From: CAKRJP01 sp963658085
Lineage (GTDB): Bacteria > Bacillota > Clostridia > Lachnospirales > Lachnospiraceae
Assembly (NCBI GenBank): GCA_963658085.1
Contig: CAVKOU010000013.1
Location: forward strand, 1 to 53,598
Direction: 5' to 3'
Length of the DNA: 53,598 nucleotides
Part shown: in pieces, positions 8,588 through 16,316 of the stretch
Layout of the letters: each line of letters starts with the position of its first letter
Numbering within the stretch: position 1 is the first letter of the stretch
Notes under the pieces: model-generated
Database searches by the model: none
Told to the model about the DNA's origin: nothing
The model's input: the letters and a program-made list of their open reading frames with translations, nothing else
Translations under genes and position numbers: made by a program

Positions 8588-9922
8588 ATGATGTCAGGAT
8601 ACAAGGAGGCAGTCTCCTATATTGAAGAACTGCCGAAGTTTACGAAGAAACATCCGCTGCATCATACAAGAGAATTTTTACGAAGACTGGGGGATCCTGC
8701 CCTGGATAAAAAGACAATCCATGTGGCAGGAACCAATGGAAAAGGGTCTGTCTGTGCTTATCTTCAGGCAATTTTGATGCAGGAAGGAAGACGGACAGGC
8801 TTCTTTACGTCTCCCCATCTGATTCGATTAAATGAGCGGATTAAGGTGAATAACCAAGAAATCTCTGATGATCTTTTTGCAGAGATTTTTGAAAAAGTGA
8901 AAAGCAAGGCTATTGAAATGGAAGAGGAAGGACTGGGGCATCCATCTTACTTTGAATTCCTCTTTGGTATGGCTATGATGGCCTATGAAGTATGGAATGT
9001 TGAATATATAATTTTGGAGACAGGACTTGGCGGACGATTAGACTGTACCAACTGTTTGGAACATCCGACCCTTACGATCATCACTTCTGTAAGTATGGAT
9101 CATACAGCAATTTTAGGAGATACGATTGAAGAGATTGCAGGAGAAAAGGCCGGGATTATCAAACCTCACGTGCCTGTAATTTTTGATGGAAATAGTCAGA
9201 TTGTCACTGAAGTTATAAAGAAAGAGGCAGAAGAAAAGCAGGCTCCGTATTTTTCGGTGACAGATAAGTCCTTTACCCTTCAGGAAGTTACAGGGAAATA
9301 TATTGCATTTTCAAGAAGCAATGCGTATGATAAAAGTGTTACCTATCAGGTGCCTTTTTGTGGATATTATCAGGTGATGAATGCAGAACTTGCTATAGAG
9401 GCAGCAGAATATTTACTGGATTTTGCAGAAAAGACTGGTGAGAACCAGGAAAAAGAAAGGGTTTTTTGTGGTTATGAAGCTACCTGGGCGAGAGCTATCG
9501 CCTCTATGAAATGGCCGGGTAGAATGGAATATATAACAGAACATATGGTAGTGGATGGAGCTCACAATCCCGGAGCTATTGAAGCCTTTGTAAAAAGTAT
9601 TTCTCTTTTGGAGGAAGAAGAGCCACCGGTGATTATGTTTTCTGCGGTGAAAGATAAAGATTATAAGCAGATGATCCGCCTTCTGTGTAGTGGAATTAAT
9701 GCAAAAGCATTTGTGGTAACGGAGATCGAAGATGAAAGAAAAGTTTCTGCGGAGGTTTTAGCAGAAATTTTTAAAATCTATACAACTGCACCGGTGAGAT
9801 GCTGCAAAAATCTTTCCGATGCTACTAAAGCGGCGGAAGAAGAGCGTCAGGGGAAGGGACTCATTTACTGTCTGGGTTCCTTGTATCTGGTGGGGATGAT
9901 CAAGAAGTATTTGGAGAGATAA
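8588..9922 (+). CDS. folC: Bifunctional folylpolyglutamate synthase / dihydrofolate synthase
   Basis: FolC adds glutamate to dihydropteroate and to reduced folates in the cytoplasm, using ATP. The 444-residue protein has the Mur-ligase-type P-loop GTNGKGS (residues 48-54), the folate-family FFTSPHL and RINERIKV-like segments, the ETGLGGRLDCTN motif, SMDHTAILGDT, and the C-terminal domain start VVDGAHNPGA. GGAG lies upstream of two adjacent ATGs (8588 and 8591), so the exact start could be either. It sits 11 bases behind the LtaS-like gene and is probably in the valS transcription unit. It could be mono- or bifunctional; sequence does not decide. Confidence 0.93.
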   Translation: MMSGYKEAVSYIEELPKFTKKHPLHHTREFLRRLGDPALDKKTIHVAGTNGKGSVCAYLQAILMQEGRRTGFFTSPHLIRLNERIKVNNQEISDDLFAEIFEKVKSKAIEMEEEGLGHPSYFEFLFGMAMMAYEVWNVEYIILETGLGGRLDCTNCLEHPTLTIITSVSMDHTAILGDTIEEIAGEKAGIIKPHVPVIFDGNSQIVTEVIKKEAEEKQAPYFSVTDKSFTLQEVTGKYIAFSRSNAYDKSVTYQVPFCGYYQVMNAELAIEAAEYLLDFAEKTGENQEKERVFCGYEATWARAIASMKWPGRMEYITEHMVVDGAHNPGAIEAFVKSISLLEEEEPPVIMFSAVKDKDYKQMIRLLCSGINAKAFVVTEIEDERKVSAEVLAEIFKIYTTAPVRCCKNLSDATKAAEEERQGKGLIYCLGSLYLVGMIKKYLER

Positions 9923-10001
9923 ATAGATAGAAATATATTTAGAAGCTAGATTTAGAAAGAAAAAATAGAAAGATATATTTCGAGAGATAGGAGGAAGAAA
10001 C

Positions 10002-10136
10002 ATGCTGAATTTTGATGAAGAAGTAAAAAAATTCCAACCTAGTCTGGAGATTGAAGATATTGAAGAGGCCATTTATCAGGAGGATCTTTCAGATATGACA
10101 GATATCCTAAGAGAAGTTATTGAGCAGACAAAGTAA
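10002..10136 (+). CDS. Small acidic protein of unknown function, 44 residues
   Basis: An ATG at 10002 is preceded by GATAGGAGGAAGAAAC, a near-perfect ribosome site, and opens a 44-codon frame ending in TAA at 10134-10136. The protein is rich in Glu, Asp and Ile (MLNFDEEVKKFQPSLEIED..., ending LREVIEQTK), has no cysteine or membrane segment, and would form amphipathic helix. It lies 20 bases before the TPR-protein gene, so the two are probably co-translated and may work together. I do not recognise a family. The ribosome site, spacing and sensible composition argue that it is real. Confidence 0.7.
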   Translation: MLNFDEEVKKFQPSLEIEDIEEAIYQEDLSDMTDILREVIEQTK

Positions 10137-10156
10137 CATAAAGAAGAGGATATCAT

Positions 10157-11581
10157 ATGGATTACGCAACAAAAGTGATGTACCAGTCCAATGCCTGGTA
10201 CAACGACGGTTTAAAGAAAGCAACCATCCGGGATCTTACAGGAGCCATTGTTTCTTTAAAGAAGAGTTTACAATACAATAGAGATAATATAGCGGCGAGA
10301 AATCTTTTGGGACTCGTTTACTATGGTCGCGGTGAAGTGGCAGAGGCTCTCAGAGAGTGGATCTTAAGTAAGAATTTTCAGTCTCGTGATAATATTGCCA
10401 ATTATTACATAAAAAAGGTGAAGGAAAATCCTACGGAACTTGCCAAGATGAATCAGGCAATCAAGAGATTTAATCAGTCTCTGGATTATTGCATGCAAGG
10501 AAATGAAGATATGGCGATCCTACAGCTAAAGAAAGCTATCATAGAACATCCTAATTTTGTAAAGGCTTATCAGCTTTTGACTTTGCTTTTTATTCATACA
10601 GGACAGTTTTCTCAGGCAAGACAGACCATACGGGCGGCTCATAAATTAGATACTACAGATACTACGACTCTGCATTATATGCATGAGCTTCGCAACCTTA
10701 GAAAAGCCCAAAGTGCAAAAAGTAAGTCTCAGGAAAGCAAGGCCAAACATACGGTGACCTATACTGTGGGAAATGATACGATCATCCAACCTACTACAAA
10801 CCGTTTGATGATGAATACCAGGCTTCATACGGTGGCAAATATCGGAATCGGTATTTTGGTAGGAGTGGCTCTTATGTGGTTTTTGATCATGCCGGCTCTC
10901 AATACCTCCACTCAGAATAAGAATGATAAAAGAGTTGTGAAGTTTAGCGAGCAGATCGCAACTCAAAAGTCTCAGATTAACGCGTTAAAAAAGGAACTGG
11001 AAACTTATAGAAACAGTGAGGAAGAATCCACAGAGACTCAGGTGTCGGCAGATATAGTAAAGGAAAGCTATGAAACGGTCATTAATATGTATAATAACCT
11101 AAATAGCGGAGATATGAGTTATTCTGCCATGGCGGATGAACTTTTAAATGTAAATGAAGAGGCCCTTGGAACCTTAGGAAGACAGCAGTTTGATACCTTG
11201 ACGGCATCTATTTATCCTGACGTGTGCGACGACCTCTATACAGAGGCAACTACATGCTACACAGCAGGAAATTATGAGACGGCTATCACAGATCTTGAAA
11301 AATTGAACAAAATGGATAGTGAGTATAATACCGGAGCGGCAGTTCTTTTGCTGGCTCAATGTTATGAGAAAAATGGTAAATCCGATGAGGCTAAGACTTT
11401 GTATCAGCAGATTGTAGAGAACTTTCCAAGTACGGAGGCAGCTAGCAGCGCTCAGAGTGCTCTGGATGGAAAGTCGGAAACCACTACAGACAGTTCCGCA
11501 GATGATCAGTCGCAAGTTACCACGGAGAATCCTTCGGATTACCAGGTGGGAAATACTGCAGAGGGTGTCGCCAATGAATGA
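10157..11581 (+). CDS. Membrane-anchored tetratricopeptide-repeat protein
   Basis: The 474-residue protein has an N-terminal cytoplasmic block with several TPR-like helix pairs (for example ATIRDLTGAIVSLKKSLQYN and ARNLLGLVYYGRGEVAEAL), a basic linker, one transmembrane helix at about residues 226-247 (IGIGILVGVALMWFLIMPAL), a coiled coil around residues 262-290, and a second TPR block (AVLLLAQCYEKNGKSDEAKTLYQQIVENFP). The last ~40 residues are Ser/Thr/Asp-rich and disordered. TPR domains bind proteins, so it is probably a scaffold with surfaces on both sides of the membrane. The specific partner is unknown. The stop overlaps the following methyltransferase start. Confidence 0.85.
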   Translation: MDYATKVMYQSNAWYNDGLKKATIRDLTGAIVSLKKSLQYNRDNIAARNLLGLVYYGRGEVAEALREWILSKNFQSRDNIANYYIKKVKENPTELAKMNQAIKRFNQSLDYCMQGNEDMAILQLKKAIIEHPNFVKAYQLLTLLFIHTGQFSQARQTIRAAHKLDTTDTTTLHYMHELRNLRKAQSAKSKSQESKAKHTVTYTVGNDTIIQPTTNRLMMNTRLHTVANIGIGILVGVALMWFLIMPALNTSTQNKNDKRVVKFSEQIATQKSQINALKKELETYRNSEEESTETQVSADIVKESYETVINMYNNLNSGDMSYSAMADELLNVNEEALGTLGRQQFDTLTASIYPDVCDDLYTEATTCYTAGNYETAITDLEKLNKMDSEYNTGAAVLLLAQCYEKNGKSDEAKTLYQQIVENFPSTEAASSAQSALDGKSETTTDSSADDQSQVTTENPSDYQVGNTAEGVANE

Positions 11582-12356
11582 AATTGAGGCATACTATAAT
11601 AAATTTAATGAAGAAAAAAGACTGAATTCAAGACATGGACAGGTGGAATACCGGGTTTCTATGAAGTACATCCATAAGTATCTGGAAGGAATGGGAGAGC
11701 CTGAGACGGTGAAAGTCCTGGATATAGGAGCCGGAACCGGAAGGTACTCCGTTGCTCTTGCGGAGGAAGACTATGATGTGACGGCTGTGGAACTTGTGAA
11801 ATATAATTTGGGGATTTTAAAGCAGAAAAACAGCAAGGTAAATGCTATGCAGGGAAATGCCTTGAATTTAAAAAAACTTAAGGACAATACCTTTGATCTG
11901 ACTCTTTTGTTTGGACCTATGTATCACCTTTTTACTTATGAGGAAAAACTTCAGGCACTTGAGGAAGCGAAGCGGGTTACAAAGCCCGGAGGAATTCTTT
12001 TGGTGGCCTATTGCATGAATGAATACGGGGTGATCACCTATGCTTTCAAAGAACGACATATCAAAGAGTGCGTGGAAAATAATCGATTAACAGAGGAGTT
12101 TCAGACCAGATCTCAAAAAGAAGATCTGTATGATTACATGCGCTTGGAAGATATTAAGAAATTGTCGGAGGATGCAGGCCTTGTGCGGCTTAAAATCTTA
12201 TCTCCCGATGGTCCGGCCAATTACATGCGGCCATTTTTAAACCAGTTGGATGAAGAGGAATTTGAATATTTTGTGCAATATCAGATGGCTACCTGCGAGC
12301 GGGAAGATCTCCTGGGAGCGGGAGCGCATACGGTGGATATTTTGAGAAAGCCGTAA
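11574..12356 (+). CDS. SAM-dependent methyltransferase, class I
   Basis: The 260-residue protein has motif I VLDIGAGTGRYSVAL (residues 48-62), an acidic residue after the next strand (TAVELV), and the post-motif FDLTLLFGPMYHLF and KPGGILLVAYC strands of a Rossmann-fold methyltransferase. The substrate is not evident; the family includes small-molecule and protein methylases. The start is ATG 11574, which overlaps the preceding stop by 8 bases (ATGAATGA), with GAGGGTG upstream. The longer open frame from 11457 would lie inside the TPR gene and is rejected. Translation is probably coupled to the TPR gene. Confidence 0.85.
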   Translation: MNEIEAYYNKFNEEKRLNSRHGQVEYRVSMKYIHKYLEGMGEPETVKVLDIGAGTGRYSVALAEEDYDVTAVELVKYNLGILKQKNSKVNAMQGNALNLKKLKDNTFDLTLLFGPMYHLFTYEEKLQALEEAKRVTKPGGILLVAYCMNEYGVITYAFKERHIKECVENNRLTEEFQTRSQKEDLYDYMRLEDIKKLSEDAGLVRLKILSPDGPANYMRPFLNQLDEEEFEYFVQYQMATCEREDLLGAGAHTVDILRKP

Positions 12357-12406
12357 ATTATAAGAGTTAGATGTTGATGTCGTTTTGTTGACACATTTCA
12401 CTATAT

Positions 12407-12448
12407 AAAAATGCAGAAGTTTCCTAAGAAAGGAGCTTCTGCATTTTT
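12407..12448. terminator. Bidirectional terminator between convergent genes
   Basis: AAAAATGCAGAAG (12407-12419) and CTTCTGCATTTTT (12436-12448) form a 13-bp perfect stem. T runs follow on either strand, so it can end the methyltransferase transcript on the plus strand and the two small genes on the minus strand. The minus-strand gene's last codons lie inside the stem. Confidence 0.85.
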
Positions 12449-12717
12449 GTTTTTTCCGCCAGTTCCCAGTCTTCCTGACGAGATTTGAATGATTCATTAA
12501 TCCAGTCCACAGCGGCGTCAAGACCTTCCTGATCAAAGGAAAAATTTTTGTAAATCTTATCCTCATCAGGAGTCTTTTCAAAACACCAGGGTTCCGGATA
12601 AATCCATACACTTAAACCATCCTCCGAGGTGTTCAAATAATAGCGCATGCCGTGGTGGGAACCGGAAAAGGGTTCCTTTTTTAAGGCTTTCACAGTAAGT
12701 CCCATAGTTGCGATCAT
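12424..12717 (-). CDS. Conserved-looking hypothetical protein, 97 residues
   Basis: I do not recognise the family. The protein begins MIATMGLTVKALKKEPFSGSH, has a central part rich in aromatic residues (GMRYYLN, SVWIYPEPWCFEKTP) and a charged helical C-terminus (DAAVDWINESFKSRQEDWELAEK). No signal or membrane segment is present, so it is probably a small soluble cytoplasmic protein. AAGGAGGCAC lies before the ATG on the minus strand. It starts 11 bases after the next minus-strand gene, forming a two-gene operon. The WINE-helix pattern and clear ribosome site support a real gene. Confidence 0.75.
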   Translation of the reverse strand: MIATMGLTVKALKKEPFSGSHHGMRYYLNTSEDGLSVWIYPEPWCFEKTPDEDKIYKNFSFDQEGLDAAVDWINESFKSRQEDWELAEKTKMQKLLS

Positions 12718-12728
12718 AATGTGCCTCC

Positions 12729-12992
12729 TTACTCTTCGATAACATGGATCTCCAGGTAATCAAAATCTATGGAATCCACAAAGTTGTCTGAAGTAAATCT
12801 TGTCTTGGCAAGACGTTTGAATTCGTCGATATTTACATCCAGCCAAATAGGCTTACTTAAGTCAAAATCATAGCAAATCTGATCCAGTGCATTGAAAATT
12901 TTGTGGGTTCTGGTATCGTCGCTGTCGTCCTCTACAACCGTGTCTCGAAGCATTTTGTTATTTTTAAATTCTTTTCCCCATAAACGAAACAT
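12729..12992 (-). CDS. Hypothetical protein, 87 residues
   Basis: This is the first gene of the minus-strand pair. The 87-residue product starts MFRLWGKEFKNNKMLRDT, has an acidic turn (EDDSDDTRTHK), and a C-terminal half with alternating hydrophobic residues (KPIWLDVNIDEFKRLAKTRF; DFDYLEIHVIEE). It has no cysteine-rich or membrane part. AAAGGAGATC precedes the ATG. I cannot assign a function; the shared operon suggests it acts with its 97-residue neighbour. Confidence 0.72.
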   Translation of the reverse strand: MFRLWGKEFKNNKMLRDTVVEDDSDDTRTHKIFNALDQICYDFDLSKPIWLDVNIDEFKRLAKTRFTSDNFVDSIDFDYLEIHVIEE

Positions 12993-13144
12993 AGGATCTC
13001 CTTTTTAAACGCAAATAGCTTTCGTGATTGTTCAAAGCCATTTTCATATTTCTTGGCTTTTGCGATTATCATTGTAACACATTTATCATCCTTTTTTATC
13101 TTCTTTTTAGAATCTATTGGTATACATTGCCCCTGAATGTTGTG

Positions 13145-13150
13145 TATAAT
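13145..13150 (+). promoter_or_regulatory. Probable -10 box before the adenosyltransferase gene
   Basis: A perfect TATAAT lies 40 bases before the start at 13190. The best -35 candidate is TATACA at 13121-13126 with an 18-base spacer, which is poor. This is the first plus-strand signal after the minus-strand gene pair. Confidence 0.45.
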
Positions 13151-13189
13151 AATGGGAAGAGGAATGAACAAAAGTAGCGAGGAAGCAAG

Positions 13190-13714
13190 ATGAAAGATAC
13201 AGGAAGAATTCATTTATATTATGGGGATGGCAAGGGAAAAACCACGGCAGCTGTCGGACAAATCATCCGGGCAGCAGGCAGTGGCATGAAGGTGCTTGTG
13301 TTTCAATTCCTGAAAAGTAATAGCTCTAGCGAACGAAAAATATTAGAAAACATTCCTAACATTACATGCCTGAATGGAAGAGAGCCGGTGAAATTTGTCA
13401 GCAAAATGAATGGGGATGAAAGGGCCGAGACGAAACGTTATAATAACAAGGCCTTGGATGAGATCATTCGATTTTGTACCCCCTTTGATGTGGTATTTTT
13501 GGATGAAGCGCTCTGTGCCATTCAGTTAGATGTCCTTAGTGAAGAGAAGCTGATAGGATTTCTGGAACACAGACCAAGGGGGATGGAAGTGATCCTCACA
13601 GGACATACCATTACAGATAATCTGCTTGAGATGGCAGATTATGTTACACAGATGACCAAGATCAAGCACCCTTACGATCTGGGGAAGATGGCGAGAGAAG
13701 GCATCGAGTACTAA
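13190..13714 (+). CDS. cobO: Cob(I)yrinic acid a,c-diamide adenosyltransferase, CobO/BtuR type
   Basis: This enzyme transfers the adenosyl group of ATP to the cobalt of corrinoids, making adenosylcobalamin or its precursors. The 174-residue protein begins with the family's P-loop, GDGKGKTTA at residues 12-20, whose order is typical of CobO/BtuR. It has the Walker-B-like strand DVVFLDEALCAIQ and the closing motif VILTGHTITDNLLEMADYVTQM. Length is slightly below the usual ~190 because the N-terminus is short. No other cobalamin gene is adjacent, so it may serve salvage. The next gene starts 15 bases later. Confidence 0.9.
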   Translation: MKDTGRIHLYYGDGKGKTTAAVGQIIRAAGSGMKVLVFQFLKSNSSSERKILENIPNITCLNGREPVKFVSKMNGDERAETKRYNNKALDEIIRFCTPFDVVFLDEALCAIQLDVLSEEKLIGFLEHRPRGMEVILTGHTITDNLLEMADYVTQMTKIKHPYDLGKMAREGIEY

Positions 13715-13729
13715 AGGAGTATTAGTTAT

Positions 13730-14377
13730 ATGGTTAATGCAATACGCAATTACGAAGACGTGGATAGTTGGAAGACTATTATGTTTTTATATAATGCGGC
13801 GTTGAAAGAAGTAGGAACGAAACTGGAAATTTTAAATGATGAATTTCAACATGTGCATCAATACAATCCGATTGAGCACATTAAGACCAGGATCAAGAGT
13901 CCTGAGAGTATTGTAAAGAAATTAAAGCGTTACGGTTATGAGACCTCGATTGAGAATATGGTAAAGTATGTCAATGATATCGCGGGGGTGAGGCTAATCT
14001 GTTCCTTTACCTCAGATATTTATCGGTTGGCAGAGATGATAGGAAATCAGAGCGATCTGAAGGTTTTGTCTATTAAGGATTACATTAAAAATCCTAAGGA
14101 GAGTGGATATAAAAGCTATCATATGCTGGTATCAGTGCCCATCTTTCTCTCCGATAGCTGTGTAAATACAAAGGTAGAGATTCAGATTCGGACCATTGCC
14201 ATGGATTTTTGGGCCAGTTTGGAGCATAAGATTTATTATAAATTCGAGGGAAATGCACCGGAGTATATTAGTAGAGATCTTAGGGAATGTGCGGAGATGG
14301 TATCTACCTTAGATGAGAAGATGCTGTCGCTTAATAATGCAATTCAGGAATGTTTGGCTAATAAACAGAAAGAATAA
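13730..14377 (+). CDS. Small alarmone synthetase (RelQ-type GTP pyrophosphokinase)
   Basis: Small alarmone synthetases make (p)ppGpp from ATP and GDP/GTP without a hydrolase or ACT domain. The 215-residue protein has only the RelA/SpoT synthetase domain: RIKSPESIVKKLKRYG (ATP-binding basic stretch), DIAGVRLICSF, the ESGYKSYHMLV motif and EIQIRTIAMDFWASLEHK. Flanking helices fit tetramer-forming RelQ/YjbM enzymes. It follows cobO by 15 bases and ATAAAGGAGTATT-like context provides the ribosome site. No regulatory domain is visible, so control is probably transcriptional or allosteric. Confidence 0.9.
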   Translation: MVNAIRNYEDVDSWKTIMFLYNAALKEVGTKLEILNDEFQHVHQYNPIEHIKTRIKSPESIVKKLKRYGYETSIENMVKYVNDIAGVRLICSFTSDIYRLAEMIGNQSDLKVLSIKDYIKNPKESGYKSYHMLVSVPIFLSDSCVNTKVEIQIRTIAMDFWASLEHKIYYKFEGNAPEYISRDLRECAEMVSTLDEKMLSLNNAIQECLANKQKE

Positions 14378-14382
14378 TTTCA

Positions 14383-14411
14383 TTTACCTGGAAGAAAATT
14401 AGTGATAGAAT
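14383..14411 (+). promoter_or_regulatory. Candidate promoter of the selenium gene block
   Basis: TTTACC (14383-14388), 17 bases and TAGAAT (14406-14411) lie about 58 bases before yedF. The boxes are only moderate matches, but the spacing is ideal. Confidence 0.4.
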
Positions 14412-14468
14412 ATATCTATAAGTGTACGAGCACAAATACTAATGAGGTGAAAAGAAAGGCGAAAGATC

Positions 14469-15068
14469 ATGATTACAGTAAACGCAATGGGAGATAATTG
14501 TCCGATCCCGGTTATTAAGACAAAAAAGGCAATGCAGGCTCTTACAGGTCCTGAGACCATTGAAGTATTGGTAGACAATGAAATCTCTGTACAGAATGTT
14601 ACCAAGATGGCCATCAGTGCCGGAGGACAGGTCCATTCTGAGAAACTTGGAGAAGCGGAGTTTAAAGTGGTAATTACTATGCAGGGAGCACCACAGGCAG
14701 AGGAAGATGCCTTATGTATTCCGGATGCAAAAGGAGACCTGGTGGTAGTTGTTTCTTCGGATCGCATGGGAACCGGTAACGATGAACTGGGAAGTGTATT
14801 GATCAAAGGATTTATTTTTGCTATTACCCAGTTAGATACTTTGCCAAAGACAATGCTCTTTTACAATGGCGGGGTTAAGATGACAACAGAAGGTTCTCCG
14901 GCCCTGGAGGATCTGAAGTCTCTGGAAGCGCAGGGGGTTGAGATTATGTCCTGCGGTACCTGTTTGGATTATTATGGACTCAAAGACAAGCTTGTAGTTG
15001 GAAGCGTAACAAATATGTATAACATCGTTGAGACACAGGCGAAAGCTGCCAAGATCATCAAGCCATAA
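14469..15068 (+). CDS. yedF: Selenium-metabolism protein YedF (TusA-like plus DsrE-like domains)
   Basis: The 199-residue protein joins an N-terminal TusA/SirA-like domain, with the CPxP motif at C11 (DNCPIPVIKTKKAM), to a C-terminal DsrE/F-like domain containing MSCGTCLDYYGLKDKL, a second cysteine pair. TusA-like proteins carry persulfide or perselenide sulfur/selenium on this cysteine. YedF orthologues of this layout occur next to selenium genes in many anaerobes, and selD follows here. It is thought to deliver or store selenium; the biochemical role is not settled. ATG 14469 follows AAAGGCGAAAG. Confidence 0.88.
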   Translation: MITVNAMGDNCPIPVIKTKKAMQALTGPETIEVLVDNEISVQNVTKMAISAGGQVHSEKLGEAEFKVVITMQGAPQAEEDALCIPDAKGDLVVVVSSDRMGTGNDELGSVLIKGFIFAITQLDTLPKTMLFYNGGVKMTTEGSPALEDLKSLEAQGVEIMSCGTCLDYYGLKDKLVVGSVTNMYNIVETQAKAAKIIKP

Positions 15069-15093
15069 AGCTTTAGAAAATAAAAGAGATAAG

Positions 15094-15129
15094 TGCCAGG
15101 CCCATACTGATAAAAGCAGTGGCCTGGCA
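15094..15129 (+). terminator. Strong hairpin between yedF and selD, possible terminator or attenuator
   Basis: TGCCAGGCC (15094-15102) and GGCCTGGCA (15121-15129) form a perfect 9-bp stem, extended inside by ACTG/CAGT. What follows is T-rich but interrupted (TATTTGCGTTTCTTTG), so termination may be partial. The next 80 bases repeat the pattern TTTTGGGTATTRGTTTTT two to three times. Confidence 0.5.
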
Positions 15130-15258
15130 TATTTGCGTTTCTTTGCTGGTAGTTTTGGGTATTGTTTTTTTGGGTATTAGTTTTTGATATTAGTTTTGGT
15201 ATCATTTTCTAAAATTAGTATACTTGTTTGTGTATGTTTAAGAGAAAGGGGGGAGAAG

Positions 15259-16299
15259 ATGCGTTCGGATATTAAACTGACCAGTTATAGTAAGACATCT
15301 GGATGAGCTGCAAAGATAGGTCCGGAGACCCTTGCCCAGGTTCTGGGTAAGTTACCAAAATTCCACGATGAGAATTTGATCGTGGGAATTGAAACTTCTG
15401 ATGATGCGGCAATCTACAAGATTACAGACGATATTGCTATGATCCAAACGGTAGATTTCTTCACCCCTATTGTGGATGATCCTTATATGTTTGGGCAGAT
15501 TGCAGCTGCAAATTCCTTAAGCGATGTCTGGGCTATGGGAGGAGAGCCTACGTTAGCATTAAATATCGTTGGATTCCCGAATTGTCTGGATCCGGCTATT
15601 TTGGGCGAGATCCTAGCGGGAGGAGCGGACAAGGTAAAAGAGGCAGGAGCAGTTTTGGTTGGAGGACATTCGGTGCAGGATGATGAGCCGAAATATGGAT
15701 TATGTGTCTCCGGTTTTGTGCATCCGGATAAGATTTTTAAAAATTATGGATGCAGACCGGGAGATGCCCTGATTCTTACCAAGCAGATAGGAAGCGGAAT
15801 TATAAATACGGCCATCAAAGGTGACATGGCATCAGAGACTTCCATTAAAGAAGCCCAGATGGTGATGTCTTCTTTGAATAAAAAAGCAAAGCAAGTGGCA
15901 GAGAAGTTCCATGTTACTGCCTGCACGGATATTACGGGATTTGGCCTCCTAGGACACAGTGTGGAGATGGCAGAAGCCAGTGGGGTGACCTTTGAGATTG
16001 TGGCGGATTCTGTGAAATATATGGCGGATGCCATGGAGTTTGCAAAGATGGGACTCGTACCGGCAGGAACTTACAAAAACAGAGGATATTCCATAGATAA
16101 AGTGGAATCCGATGGGATTTCACCCGTATACTTAGATCTTCTCTACGATCCCCAAACTTCCGGCGGATTGCTTCTTAGTGTGGCGCCGGAAGACTTGAAT
16201 GGAATGCTTCAGGAGTTTCAAAACATAGGAATGGAGACACAGGTTTCCGTTATTGGTACGGTAACCGAGAAATGTGATAAACTGATTCGTTTATATTAG
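15259..16299 (+). CDS. selD: Selenophosphate synthetase SelD, selenocysteine-containing
   Basis: SelD makes selenophosphate from selenide and ATP, the selenium donor for selenocysteine. The gene is read from ATG 15259, after AAAGGGGGGAG, through an in-frame TGA at 15304-15306 (codon 16). The context TSGUAAK is the active-site motif where other SelD proteins have Cys or Sec, followed by Lys. Reading through joins smoothly to IGPETLAQVL, GIETSDDAAIYKI, the ATP-binding GGHSVQDDEPKYGL and DITGFGLLGH. The product has 346 residues, the normal family length. A hairpin suited to be a bacterial SECIS starts 24 bases after the TGA. An annotation starting later, at 15376, would miss the catalytic N-terminus. 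Confidence 0.95.
15331..15351 (+). promoter_or_regulatory. SECIS element of selD
   Basis: CTTGCCCA (15331-15338) pairs with TGGGTAAG (15344-15351) with one G-U wobble, around the loop GGTTC. It begins 24 nt after the TGA; bacterial SECIS hairpins sit about 16-37 nt downstream and need a G near the start of the apical loop. It is recognised by SelB. Confidence 0.8.
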
Positions 16300-16316
16300 A
16301 GATAAGGAAAAATATC

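Noticed and set aside
11457..11573. N-terminal extension of the methyltransferase
   Set aside because: It would overlap the TPR gene by 125 bases, is rich in Arg/Pro without homology, and a better-placed ATG exists at 11574.
15304..15306. In-frame TGA in selD as a frameshift or pseudogene sign
   Set aside because: The frame continues intact for 330 codons, the site is the known catalytic Sec/Cys position, and a SECIS-like hairpin follows.
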